DNA of 38,640 bases from Caballeronia mineralivorans PML1(12) (GTDB lineage Bacteria > Pseudomonadota > Gammaproteobacteria > Burkholderiales > Burkholderiaceae). A model generated the notes under the pieces. The model made no database searches. It had not been told where the DNA came from and saw only the letters and a list, made by a program, of their open reading frames with translations. Every line of letters begins with the position of its first letter. Within the stretch, counting starts at the first letter, position 1. A program made the translations under genes and the position numbers. The DNA lies in NCBI RefSeq assembly GCF_001028175.1, contig NZ_AEJF01000227.1:1-38640 (forward strand). Reading direction: 5' to 3'. This document shows, piece by piece, positions 17,160 through 24,851 of this stretch.

Positions 17160-17402
17160 ACAGCGGCCACTCGATGCGTCCTCGGATATACGAAGGATAG
17201 CGAACCGATTAGGTTGATCCATCGAACTGGCGAGCTCGTCTGCGATCTTGACCATCAGCGCATCGCCCGTCATCACCGCCAGTTGCCGATGAAACAAGCG
17301 GTCGCCGCTATTCCATAACGCGCGCTGCGCAGGATCGTAGATGTTTTCCATCTGATTGAGATATTGCGCGGCCAATCGGTCGCGACGCGCACGTGCAGCT
17401 GC
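17160..17402 (-). pseudogene. Fragment of a GntR/FadR-family regulator (FCD domain)
   Basis: On the minus strand, about 80 codons read as the middle of an FCD ligand-binding domain: RDRLAAQYLNQMENIYDPAQ, then DRLFHRQLAVMTGDALMVKIADEL. The D-x-x-FH-x-x-LA spacing and the following helix are typical of GntR-type regulators. No winged-helix DNA-binding domain is found upstream in any nearby frame, and the C-terminal helix is replaced by unrelated sequence. I therefore read it as a decayed remnant rather than a gene. The remaining parts of 16894-17579 hold nothing else I could support, apart from the presumed promoter of the gene at 17580. Confidence 0.5.
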
Positions 17403-17579
17403 GCGACGGGTTATGCCGCGTCGAGACGCCGTCGGGCGGCATGCGTGCCGCCATAGGACGCCAGGGAGAAACACCCGCCGTGCCCTTGATAGCCGCCTAT
17501 ACTGGCTGGATATCCTGGTGTTCGACTGCGCCAGGCAGCGTTCGTTGTAACGCGAACCTAACAGACTCGCAAGGGTGTT

Positions 17580-18263
17580 ATGAAACTTCTGATGGTTTTG
17601 ACTTCACACGACCAACTCGGCAATACCGGCCGGAAGACTGGATTCTGGCTAGAAGAATTTGCCGCTCCTTATTACGTGTTCAAGGACGCAGGTGTCGAGA
17701 TTGCACTTGCATCCCCCAAAGGCGGGCAGCCGCCCCTCGATCCCAAGAGCGACGATCCGGATTCACAAACCGACGCCACACGGCGTTTCAAGAGCGACAA
17801 GGATGCGCAGGCTGCTTTGGCAAGCACGATGAAGCTCTCGACTGTCTCGAGCGCAGGCTATGACGCCGTGTTTTATCCCGGTGGGCATGGTCCATTGTGG
17901 GATCTGGCGGAAGATCCGCAGTCGATTGCATTGATCGAAGCCATGGTTGCGGACGGTAAACCCGTCGCCGCGGTTTGCCATGCTCCCGGCGTGCTACGCC
18001 ATACGAAGGCGCAAGATGGTTCCCCGCTTGTGCAGGGCAAGGCGGTGACCGGTTTTGCCAATTCCGAAGAGGAGGCCGTCGGCCTGACCCAAGTAGTGCC
18101 GTTCCTCGTTGAAGACATGTTGAAGAAGAATGGGGGCAAGTATTCGAAGGGCCCGGACTGGCAATCCCATGTCGTTGTCGCCGGGAACCTCATTACCGGC
18201 CAGAATCCCGCGTCGTCGGAAGCCGTGGCAAAAGCGCTGCTGGCGACGCAGAGCGCGGCCTGA
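17580..18263 (+). CDS. DJ-1/PfpI (Hsp31-like) family protein
   Basis: A 227-residue cytosolic protein of the DJ-1/PfpI class-I glutamine-amidotransferase-like superfamily, in the Hsp31/glyoxalase III-like branch. Expected features are the N-terminal strand MKLLMVLTSHDQLGNTGRKTG, the conserved glutamate in FWLEEFAAPY (residues 23-30), the FYPGGHGPLWDL loop (98-109), and the nucleophile elbow AAVCHAPG with Cys133 and His134. Members act on methylglyoxal or as chaperones, and the exact activity cannot be assigned. It is followed after 23 bases by wrbA and probably shares its transcript, which fits an electrophile and quinone stress unit. A fragment of a GntR-type regulator lies upstream on the other strand. 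Confidence 0.9.
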   Translation: MKLLMVLTSHDQLGNTGRKTGFWLEEFAAPYYVFKDAGVEIALASPKGGQPPLDPKSDDPDSQTDATRRFKSDKDAQAALASTMKLSTVSSAGYDAVFYPGGHGPLWDLAEDPQSIALIEAMVADGKPVAAVCHAPGVLRHTKAQDGSPLVQGKAVTGFANSEEEAVGLTQVVPFLVEDMLKKNGGKYSKGPDWQSHVVVAGNLITGQNPASSEAVAKALLATQSAA

Positions 18264-18286
18264 CATGACGACCCAGGAGAGATGCC

Positions 18287-18907
18287 ATGACAGTCAAGGT
18301 TCAAGTAGTGTTCTACAGCATGTATGGACACATCTATCGGATGGCGGAGGCCATTGTTGCGGGAGCGCGCGAGGTGGCGGACACCGAGGTCTCGCTCCAT
18401 CAGGTTGCTGAACTGATGCCCGACGAGGTATTGGAAAAGAGTGGTGCCAAGGCAGCGCGAGCGGCGTTTGCGCATGTTCCCCTGGCTACGGTCGAGCAAC
18501 TGGCGCAAGCCGACGCGATCATCTTCGGTACGCCCACGCGGTTTGGCAACATGTGCGCGCAGATGCGCAATTTCCTTGATCAGACCGGCGGGTTATGGAT
18601 GAGCGGCGGCTTGATCGGCAAGGTGGGCAGCGTGTTCACCAGCACTGCAAGCCAGCATGGCGGACAGGAGACCACGATCACGAGCTTCCATAGCACGCTG
18701 CTCCATCAGGGCATGGTGATCGTCGGGGTGCCTTATTCCGAACAGGGCTTGCTCAACATGGACGAAATATCGGGCGGCACGCCCTATGGCGCATCCACCT
18801 TGACCAAGGCTGACGGCTCGCGACAGCCAAGCGACAACGAGCTGGCTATTGCGCGCTTCCAGGGTCGTCACGTGGCGCAGATCGCGGCGAAGCTCGCGGC
18901 GAAGTAA
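18287..18907 (+). CDS. wrbA: NAD(P)H:quinone oxidoreductase WrbA
   Basis: A 206-residue flavodoxin-like FMN protein that reduces quinones by two electrons, limiting redox cycling. WrbA features are the phosphate-binding loop near the start (FYSMYGHIYRMAEAI, residues 9-23), the GTPTRFGNMCAQMRNFLDQTGGLW block, the FTSTASQHGGQETT segment and the late PYGASTLT sequence. Length is normal for the family. The ATG at 18287 follows AGGAGAG, a good ribosome-binding site. It starts 23 bases after the DJ-1-like gene, so the two are probably co-transcribed. Confidence 0.95.
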   Translation: MTVKVQVVFYSMYGHIYRMAEAIVAGAREVADTEVSLHQVAELMPDEVLEKSGAKAARAAFAHVPLATVEQLAQADAIIFGTPTRFGNMCAQMRNFLDQTGGLWMSGGLIGKVGSVFTSTASQHGGQETTITSFHSTLLHQGMVIVGVPYSEQGLLNMDEISGGTPYGASTLTKADGSRQPSDNELAIARFQGRHVAQIAAKLAAK

Positions 18908-19037
18908 CTGGACGTGTCATCTGCGCTAGCGGGAAGGGCGCACGCTTATGACCGTGGCGCCGGAGAGCTGGAGCATGCGGTGAACCGGCGGAACCCCACC
19001 AACGGGGTGGGTGGGGCCGACCGGGTCAAATGAATGG

Positions 19038-19220
19038 TCAGGCCACAGAAGTCGTATGCGGCACGATGACCGCGCCTTGCGGACCGCCACCGCCAGGCCC
19101 TCCTCCCGGGCCACCGTGTCCGGGACCACCCCATCCTCCTCCCGGCGGCGGGCCCCACCAGCATCCGCCAAGTAGCGATGTTGCGGCCGCCAGGGCAGCG
19201 ATAGCTGCAATCTTTCTCAT
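19038..19220 (-). CDS. Small Gly/Pro-rich lipoprotein
   Basis: A 60-residue predicted outer-membrane lipoprotein. The ATG at 19220 is preceded by AAGGAGAAG. The product has a basic start (MRKIAAIA), a hydrophobic core and a lipobox LLGGC with Cys20 as the lipid site. The mature peptide is almost entirely Gly and Pro with two tryptophans after the cysteine (WWGPPPGGGW, then GGP repeats) and a short ordinary tail. Similar tiny Gly/Pro-rich lipoproteins occur in Burkholderiales and none has a known role. A longer in-frame start at 19259 would place an extra peptide before the signal and is unlikely. Confidence 0.7.
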   Translation of the reverse strand: MRKIAAIAALAAATSLLGGCWWGPPPGGGWGGPGHGGPGGGPGGGGPQGAVIVPHTTSVA

Positions 19221-19612
19221 GCACTTCTCCTTCGTTTTCGGTGGGTCGCACCCGTTCACGCTGTCGATACGATCACATGAACGGCATGACTGTTCTTAAG
19301 TTATCAGCTTCGACCGAAGCCACTTGCTACGGCGAGTAACAAAACAATAACGCCTGTTTTTCCTGCAGCACTGACCGGAGCTGTACTGCAGACGCCCGGG
19401 GCAACGCGATGCGGCCTCTTACGCGACGCACCGTGCACCCACTGCGCTCACCAGTCGATACAAAACACAATAATGGGTAAGCCCTTGGCGAGAGTTGGTA
19501 ATCAACCTTGGCATATAGGTTGCCGGACGCATCGCGCGCTGCTTTGACGATTCCGAAGTACGATAGGCGCTGCCTGATCCCACACTCATCCCATTCTCCA
19601 GCGAGTCAAACC
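19221..19612. other. Intergenic region upstream of two divergent genes
   Basis: This stretch lies between the minus-strand lipoprotein gene and the plus-strand peroxidase gene and should contain both promoters. The part at about 19295-19370 is AT-richer (TTCTTAAGTTATCAGC, AACAAAACAATAACG). I could not assign a clear promoter pair, and no open frame here looks genuine. Confidence 0.4.
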
Positions 19613-20167
19613 ATGAGCCAGACAATCTACGATATTCAGGTTAAATCCATCGACGGCGCAGCGCTTACGCTTGAACCGTTCAAGGGCAAGGTGTTGTTGG
19701 TGGTGAACGTGGCCTCCAAGTGCGGACTTACGCCGCAATACGAAGGCCTGGAGAAACTCTACGAGGACAAGCGGACAGAGGGCCTGGAAGTGCTGGCGTT
19801 TCCGGCGAATAACTTCAAGGGCCAGGAGCCGGGCAGCGACGCCGAGATCAAGGAGTTTTGCAGCCTGACCTACGATGTCAAATTCCCCCTGTTTTCGAAG
19901 GTATCGGTGGTGGGCGCCGACCAGCATCCGCTTTACCGGACGCTGACCAGCACGCGGCCGAATGCCACCGGTGACGGCCCTTTTCGCGAGCGGCTGAAGG
20001 GTTATGGCATCGAGCCTAATCCTGCGCCGGACGTATTATGGAATTTCGAGAAATTCGTGATCAGCAGGGATGGCCGCGTAGTGGGCCGTTTCGCCCCCGA
20101 TGTCACGGCCGACGATCCACGCCTGCTCGAAGCGATCCAGGCGGAACTGTCGAACGAAGCGCAGTAA
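19613..20167 (+). CDS. Glutathione peroxidase (Cys type)
   Basis: A 184-residue thiol peroxidase of the glutathione peroxidase family. It uses cysteine rather than selenocysteine: Cys37 in NVASKCGLTPQY is the peroxidatic residue. The other family motifs are LAFPANNFKGQEPGSDAEI (with the catalytic Gln), the helix with a possible resolving cysteine (EIKEFCSLTYDVKFPLF), and WNFEKFVISRDG with the catalytic Trp and Asn. It reduces hydroperoxides, in such bacteria often with thioredoxin as donor. I set the start at 19613, which gives the normal N terminus MSQTIYDI. The frame is open further back but without homology. It appears to be a single-gene unit. Confidence 0.94.
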   Translation: MSQTIYDIQVKSIDGAALTLEPFKGKVLLVVNVASKCGLTPQYEGLEKLYEDKRTEGLEVLAFPANNFKGQEPGSDAEIKEFCSLTYDVKFPLFSKVSVVGADQHPLYRTLTSTRPNATGDGPFRERLKGYGIEPNPAPDVLWNFEKFVISRDGRVVGRFAPDVTADDPRLLEAIQAELSNEAQ

Positions 20168-20489
20168 CCGCATGCCACACGGGTTAGTGGCGGTCGTGTT
20201 TGGATTGAATCGTGCAGAGCAATCAGAACAGTTTGTTCGGAGTTCTTACGGACAATCGATCGAGTAGAAGCCACAGTGTTGAAGCGCAGACGAGGGGCGA
20301 TTGACCTCGTTTTCCTGAAGCTTATTCGATGACGCAATACACGCTCGGCTGCACCTGTAGCCCGCTTGAAGCGAACGAATACGCCGTTTGAATCTCACTG
20401 GCGGCGTTTTGGGCGGCCAGAAAATCTCGAGCGTGGACCACGGCGAGGGGTGGCCCCGCGCCAACACGTTCCCCCCTTCAATGGCGGCA
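20168..20489. other. Intergenic region, no gene recognised
   Basis: Nothing here is supported as coding on either strand. The segment 20380-20440 has a composition unlike typical intergenic DNA and could be a decayed mobile-element remnant, but I could not match it to a family. The region ends at the large inverted repeat that begins the control region of the alcohol dehydrogenase operon. Confidence 0.35.
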
Positions 20490-20518
20490 CCCATGTGTCT
20501 CATTTCGAGACACATGGG
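20490..20518. promoter_or_regulatory. 12-base perfect inverted repeat, likely activator-binding site
   Basis: CCCATGTGTCTC (20490-20501) and GAGACACATGGG (20507-20518) are exact reverse complements around a 5-base centre. The repeat lies about 137 bases upstream of a -24/-12 promoter, the usual distance for an upstream activating site of a sigma-54 activator. No T-run follows, so an intrinsic terminator is unlikely. The AcoR-type regulator encoded at 33507 is the natural candidate to bind it. Confidence 0.6.
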
Positions 20519-20654
20519 CTAGCCACCGCTTGATCAGGCGTCCGATTCTGCGACAGTGGGCGAGTTCCCGAGCGGGCCAGAGCGGCTATCCAGTCAGTCA
20601 CTTTCCTTTTGTCCGCCGGGCAGTAAGGCCCAGCTGTGGCGGGTTAAGCGTCGT

Positions 20655-20670
20655 CGGCACAGAGATTGCA
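20655..20670 (+). promoter_or_regulatory. Sigma-54 (-24/-12) promoter of the alcohol dehydrogenase operon
   Basis: CGGCACAGAGATTGCA matches the sigma-54 consensus TGGCACG-N4-TTGCA. The essential GG (20656-20657) and GC (20668-20669) are 12 bases apart as required, and the -12 half TTGCA is perfect. Transcription should start near 20681, giving a leader of about 140 bases before the GTG at 20820. Confidence 0.75.
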
Positions 20671-20819
20671 TAAACAAGAGCGATAAAAATGCGTTGGAGG
20701 AGCCGGCGAGTTTTCGAGTTGACGATTTTCGAACGCGCGTCGGGCGTAACCAAAGCGCGCCCAACTGGCCATTTATAGGCCGGCAAGTTTCCCTGCAAGC
20801 CGTGATAAGGAGACAAAAC

Positions 20820-21863
20820 GTGAAAGCTGCAGTGCTGCATGAGTACGACGAATCATTGACTCGTGACGAGTTCGTGCGTTATGAGGAGGTCGCTGATCCG
20901 AAGATCGGGCGAGCCACCGACGTGATCGTGCGTATAGGAGGCGCCGGTGTCTGCCGCACCGATCTGCACGTTGTCGAAGGCATTTGGCGCAGCAAGGTCG
21001 ACGTGGCGTTGCCCTACATCATGGGCCACGAAAATGCCGGCTGGGTCGAGGCCGTGGGATCCGCCGTGGAGAGCGTCAAGGTGGGCGATGCCGTGATTTG
21101 CCACCCGCTCGTGACCAGCGGTCACTGCCTGGCGTGCCGGCGCGGCGACGACATGCATGCGACCGACAGCAGTTTCCCAGGCATCAATGCCAATGGCGGT
21201 TATGCCGAATATCTGCTGACGGGCGAGCGTTCGCTGATCAAGCTGCCGAAGTCGCTGGCGCCCAAGGATGTCGCGCCTTACACCGACGCTGGATTGACCG
21301 CTTACCGCGCTGCCAAGAAGGCGTCGCGCCATCTGCTGCCCGGCCAGTTTGCCGTTGTGATTGGCGCCGGCGGCCTGGGGCACATCGGCATCCAGGTATT
21401 GAAGGCCTTGTGCGCTGCGGAAATCATCGTGGTCGACCGCTCGGAAACCGCATTGCAACTGGCTAAGGAGTGCGGGGCGCACCATACGGTCAAAGGCGGC
21501 AGCGACGAAGTGCAAAGCGTGCTCGAGTTGACCAGCGGCAATGGCGCGGAGGCGGTCATCGATTTTGTCGGCGAAGGTGATGCGGTCGCCAAAGGCCTCG
21601 CCATGACGCGCAACGGCGGGTTCTATTACATCGTCGGTTATGGCGGGAAGATCGAGTTGCCGAGCATCGACATGATCACCAGCGAGAAAACCATCGTCGG
21701 CAATCTGGTCGGTACCTATCCCGAACTGGTCGAGTTGATGGCGTTGGCCGATCGTGGACTGGTTCATCTGGCGACGAAGGAATACCGTTTGAGCGAGGCG
21801 AATCAGGCCCTCAAGGACCTGCACCACGGCAAGGTCAGGGGCCGCGCGGTGCTGATTCCATAG
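20820..21863 (+). CDS. Zinc-type alcohol dehydrogenase (MDR family)
   Basis: A 347-residue NAD(P)-dependent medium-chain dehydrogenase, expected to oxidise the alcohol made by the monooxygenase encoded downstream (for example 2-propanol from propane). The GTG at 20820 follows AAGGAGAC. Catalytic-zinc residues are Cys45 (GVCRTDLH) and His70/Glu71 (GHENAG), and the nucleotide-binding fold has GAGGLGHIGIQ. The structural-zinc lobe is unusual: of the four expected cysteines only Cys103 and Cys106 remain (SGHCLACRRGDDMHA). The first and fourth positions appear as Ser100 and Ala114. Clusters for propane and acetone monooxygenases commonly include such a dehydrogenase. It is the first gene of the sigma-54 unit running to 24542. 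Confidence 0.9.
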   Translation: MKAAVLHEYDESLTRDEFVRYEEVADPKIGRATDVIVRIGGAGVCRTDLHVVEGIWRSKVDVALPYIMGHENAGWVEAVGSAVESVKVGDAVICHPLVTSGHCLACRRGDDMHATDSSFPGINANGGYAEYLLTGERSLIKLPKSLAPKDVAPYTDAGLTAYRAAKKASRHLLPGQFAVVIGAGGLGHIGIQVLKALCAAEIIVVDRSETALQLAKECGAHHTVKGGSDEVQSVLELTSGNGAEAVIDFVGEGDAVAKGLAMTRNGGFYYIVGYGGKIELPSIDMITSEKTIVGNLVGTYPELVELMALADRGLVHLATKEYRLSEANQALKDLHHGKVRGRAVLIP

Positions 21864-21888
21864 CGATGGGTCCGACAGGGAGAGCGCC

Positions 21889-22206
21889 GTGGCGTCGCAA
21901 CAAAATCCAATGCCGATTCCCGAACGTGTGCGATTGGTCATTGCACTGACCGAGGTCAATTCCCGCTACTTGCGCGGCGAAAACCGGTGCGCCGGCGCTG
22001 AGATCGAGTTGGCGTGTGCGCTGGCGTGCGAGAAGCACGAAGGCGTCACGCCGGACCGGACGCGGGATATCGCGCAATTGCGGGAGCGGTTGAGCGCCTC
22101 GGAAAACGAGCTGCTGGCTATCGAAGCCGAGCGTGACTGGCTCGAGAACGAGCTGGCGAATTTCGACACGGCGGGGTCGGGCAAGCAACCGGGAGATTTG
22201 CAATGA
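21889..22206 (+). CDS. Small helical protein coupled to the G3E GTPase
   Basis: A 105-residue protein I do not recognise. It starts at a GTG preceded by GGGAGAG, 25 bases after the alcohol dehydrogenase stop, and ends in an ATGA overlap with the GTPase gene, so it is translated and coupled to it. Residues about 10-85 look mostly helical, with a charged heptad-like pattern (LRERLSASENELLAIEAERDWLENELANF) suggesting a short coiled coil. It has two cysteines (GENRCAGAEIELACAL) but no metal motif. By position it may be a partner or adaptor of the GTPase in servicing the monooxygenase or dehydrogenase. This is inference from gene order only. Confidence 0.75.
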   Translation: MASQQNPMPIPERVRLVIALTEVNSRYLRGENRCAGAEIELACALACEKHEGVTPDRTRDIAQLRERLSASENELLAIEAERDWLENELANFDTAGSGKQPGDLQ

Positions 22207-23207
22207 ATCGAATACCGGTCACTGCGCTTACCGGGTTTCTCGGCGCCGGCAAGACCACGCTGCTCAATCGCATCCTGCGCGAGCAGCACGGCCGGCGTTA
22301 CGCGGTGATCGTCAACGAATACGGCGAACTCGGCATCGATGGGGGTCTCGTTGTTGGCGCGGAAGATGAGGTGGTTGAGCTGAACAACGGCTGCGTGTGC
22401 TGCAAAGTGCGCGGGGACCTGATCCGCGTGGTGTCGGGGCTGATCAAACGCAAGGGCGGCTTCGACGGCATCCTGATAGAAATGTCGGGATTGGCGGACC
22501 CCGCACCCGTGGTTCAGACATTCTTTTTCGACGATGCCATCCGTCAGCGCACGCGGCTCGACAGCGTGATTTGCGTGGCCGACGCGCTGCACCTGCAAGC
22601 ACGTCTGGCCGACAGCCGTGAGGCCGCGGAGCAACTGGCACAGGCGGACACCGTACTGCTCAACAAGACCGACCTCGTCGATGCAACCGGTCTGGCTTCG
22701 GTAGAGGCAGCCATACGAGGGTTCAACCCCACTGCGGAGTTGCTGCACAGTGTCCGCTGCGCAGTGCCGCTTGCTGCGCTGCTGGATCGAGGTGCGTTCG
22801 ATCTCAAGCGCCTGCATCTTGATTCGTCGCCAGACAACGCCAACGAGCCGCCCCGCGATGAACGGCCGTTTCGCCATATATCCGTTAGTCTCGGCCGTCA
22901 CAGCCATGGCATTGATTGCGTGTCGCTGCACGTCGAAAAACCGCTGGAACGCAGCCGGTTTCTATCGTGGCTGCAGCAACTGGTAGTCGAGCAAGGCCAG
23001 GATCTGTTGAGAGCCAAAGGGATCGTCGACCTGGCGGGATCGGACCGGCGCTTTGTGTTCCAGGGAGTGCATATGACCATGGACACGGATTTCGACCGGC
23101 CTTGGGGTGTGGACGAAGTACGCGATAGCAGGCTGGTGTTTATCGGCCGCAATCTCGATCGACGCGGATTGCGGGAGAGTATCGGGCACTGCAAGACCGA
23201 CTCATGA
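22203..23207 (+). CDS. G3E-family (COG0523/CobW-like) metal-handling GTPase
   Basis: A 334-residue P-loop GTPase of the G3E family, which delivers or inserts metals into target proteins in the cytosol. The Walker A GFLGAGKTT is at residues 11-19, the COG0523 signature metal-binding motif CVCC is at 64-67 (GCVCCKV), the switch region is IEMSGLADP (92-100) and the base-recognition motif NKTD is at 154-157. The C-terminal CobW domain (about 225-330) starts near RPFRHISVSLGRHSHG. It overlaps both neighbours by four bases (small helical protein before, WD40-like protein after). Placed in a diiron-monooxygenase regulon, it is a good candidate for iron delivery to the hydroxylase or zinc delivery to the dehydrogenase. 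The metal and client are not known. Confidence 0.93.
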   Translation: MNRIPVTALTGFLGAGKTTLLNRILREQHGRRYAVIVNEYGELGIDGGLVVGAEDEVVELNNGCVCCKVRGDLIRVVSGLIKRKGGFDGILIEMSGLADPAPVVQTFFFDDAIRQRTRLDSVICVADALHLQARLADSREAAEQLAQADTVLLNKTDLVDATGLASVEAAIRGFNPTAELLHSVRCAVPLAALLDRGAFDLKRLHLDSSPDNANEPPRDERPFRHISVSLGRHSHGIDCVSLHVEKPLERSRFLSWLQQLVVEQGQDLLRAKGIVDLAGSDRRFVFQGVHMTMDTDFDRPWGVDEVRDSRLVFIGRNLDRRGLRESIGHCKTDS

Positions 23208-24295
23208 ATGCGCCGCCGCCTTTGATCGAGTTGCTCGGGGCCCGTTGGGTGACGGAGGCCCCGGTCGTTGCTGTCGCTTGGGATGCCGCCGGACTCAATG
23301 CCGGATTCGCGCTGGGTGACGGCACGCTGGCGCTCGCGGTTGCTGAATGGCGTGGTGGCCCAGGGCTCAAGCCGCGTCAGGGCGGCGGTGTCGAATTCGT
23401 CCAGGCGCAGGAGCCCGCCGCGCCGCTGGCCCGCTTCAGCGTGCACGACGGCACCTGCCTCGCACTCGCCGCCGACCCTGAAGGAGGATTTCTCAGTGGT
23501 GGCGACGATGGCCGGCTTGTCCACTTGAATGTGGATGGTGCGAGCGAGGTTCTCGTCGATGCCGACGGTGAGTGGATCGACCTCGTGGCGACGAGTCCGG
23601 CCGGCCGAGCCTATACAACCGGCCGCCGGGCTCACTGGCTGGGAGCGAAGCCTGCCAGTCTGGCGTTATCGGGCTCGGCAACGGCCCTTGCTTTCAATGC
23701 CGCCGGCGATCAGTTGGCGATCGCCCATCAGGGCGGAGTCACGCTATGGCCCGTTCACGCCCATGTTCCGCGCCTGCTTGCGTGGCCCGGCTATCACCGC
23801 AGCGTTGCCTGGAGTCCCGACGGCCGCTATCTGGTGAGCGGCATGGAGGAGAACGCGTTGCACGGGTGGCGCCTGCCGGACGGTGGCGACATCGAGATGG
23901 GTGGTTATCCCGGGCAACCCCGATCGCTATCGTTTTCGGCGGACGGCCGGGTTCTGGTCACGAGCGGTGGTCCGCGTGTGGTTTGCTGGCGATTCGACCC
24001 GCCAGGTGGCGACGACCAGCCGCGAGAATGCGGCATTGCGGGCAAGACCCCGGTCACTCAGGTTGCGTGTCATCCCACGCATCCATTGATTGCCGTGGGG
24101 TATCACAACGGCGCGGTACTGCTGTGCCAGCCGGGCGGCAGTGACGTCCTGTTCGTCAAGGGGGCCGGCGACAGTCCTGTCAGCGCCATCGCCTGGTCGC
24201 CCGATGGATCTCGCCTTGCGCTGGGCACGGAGGCCGGTGAACTCGGGCTCGTGTCGCTGCCGGAGGCACTGTTTCACTTCGGAAGCCCGAGATGA
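23204..24295 (+). CDS. WD40-repeat beta-propeller protein
   Basis: A 363-residue protein with at least five or six degenerate WD40-type repeats, seen as recurring SPDG/SADG/DPEG turns followed by strand patterns (LAADPEGGFLSGGDDGRLVHL, SVAWSPDGRYLVSGMEENALHGW, SLSFSADGRVLVTSGGPRVVCW, AIAWSPDGSRLALGTEAGELGL). It most likely forms one seven-bladed propeller and has no signal peptide, so it should be a cytosolic scaffold. The ATG overlaps the stop of the G3E GTPase gene, which makes a functional link to that GTPase likely. Its job in this regulon is unknown; docking the GTPase to a client is one possibility. Confidence 0.88.
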   Translation: MNAPPPLIELLGARWVTEAPVVAVAWDAAGLNAGFALGDGTLALAVAEWRGGPGLKPRQGGGVEFVQAQEPAAPLARFSVHDGTCLALAADPEGGFLSGGDDGRLVHLNVDGASEVLVDADGEWIDLVATSPAGRAYTTGRRAHWLGAKPASLALSGSATALAFNAAGDQLAIAHQGGVTLWPVHAHVPRLLAWPGYHRSVAWSPDGRYLVSGMEENALHGWRLPDGGDIEMGGYPGQPRSLSFSADGRVLVTSGGPRVVCWRFDPPGGDDQPRECGIAGKTPVTQVACHPTHPLIAVGYHNGAVLLCQPGGSDVLFVKGAGDSPVSAIAWSPDGSRLALGTEAGELGLVSLPEALFHFGSPR

Positions 24296-24338
24296 AGCGA
24301 GCGGGCAAGATCTATTACATGCAAAGAAGGAGACAACG

Positions 24339-24542
24339 ATGACCGATGCACACCTCACCAAGGACCAGTTCTTCGAGCGACTGGGAGCGATTGGCGATGA
24401 AATGACCGCGGCTTATGGCAAGGACTTCGCGATGGGCGCCCTGGTTCTCGCCGCGCGTTTCATTGCCGAAAAGAAGCCGGATGGTGATAACGCCCAGAGC
24501 GTGATCTACACGGGCGATAAGCATGGAGGCTTGAGACTGTAG
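24339..24542 (+). CDS. 67-residue protein at the end of the first unit
   Basis: A short protein I do not recognise. The ATG at 24339 follows AAGGAGAC at ideal spacing, 43 bases after the WD40 gene. The sequence is compact and protein-like: helix TKDQFFERLGAIGDEMTAAY, then DFAMGALVLAARFIAEK, and a short polar tail ending HGGLRL. It has no cysteine, no signal peptide and one hydrophobic patch that is too short to be a clear membrane helix. It closes the alcohol dehydrogenase operon and lies just before the control region of the monooxygenase operon, so a role with the monooxygenase is plausible but unproven. Confidence 0.75.
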   Translation: MTDAHLTKDQFFERLGAIGDEMTAAYGKDFAMGALVLAARFIAEKKPDGDNAQSVIYTGDKHGGLRL

Positions 24543-24753
24543 AGAGTTGTGTATTGAGGCTCAGGGCTGCGCGATGACCGTGCCGTCTGACTGCCTCGGG
24601 CGGTCTCTTCTTCCCCACCGCAGGTAAATGGTGAGACCGGGACGAGGACGCTGTTTCTGTCGTCACGTAGATAATACGGTATCCTGATTAGTTGAAGAAT
24701 CCACTTAAAACCGCGATAGTGGAGAGCGTCCCAATATCGGACAGATCGGCTGA

Positions 24754-24768
24754 ATGCGAATGTCGCAT
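24754..24768. promoter_or_regulatory. Inverted repeat upstream of the monooxygenase promoter
   Basis: ATGCGA (24754-24759) and TCGCAT (24763-24768) are exact reverse complements around ATG. The centre lies about 90 bases upstream of the -24 element, a typical place for an upstream activating site. It differs in sequence from the larger repeat before the alcohol dehydrogenase gene, so either the two sites bind different proteins or only one is a true site. A second, widely spaced pair (CGGTCTC at 24601-24607 and GAGACCG at 24633-24639) shares a GTCTC core with the larger repeat. Confidence 0.4.
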
Positions 24769-24851
24769 AACAAAACAGAATTCGCTGTAGGGAAATGATG
24801 CAAATGGCCGCATGCACTGCACAGCCTTATAGGGCGCGACGTTAGCCTCGT

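Noticed and set aside
20380..20440. Possible insertion-sequence remnant
   Set aside because: The feel of the sequence suggested a mobile-element fragment, but no terminal repeats, target duplication or transposase motif could be shown.
20490..20518. Reading the long inverted repeat as a terminator
   Set aside because: No T-run follows, and it lies far from the end of the peroxidase gene but at enhancer distance from a sigma-54 promoter.
24601..24639. CGGTCTC / GAGACCG pair as a terminator of the first unit
   Set aside because: The arms are 25 bases apart with no T-run. The structure would be weak.
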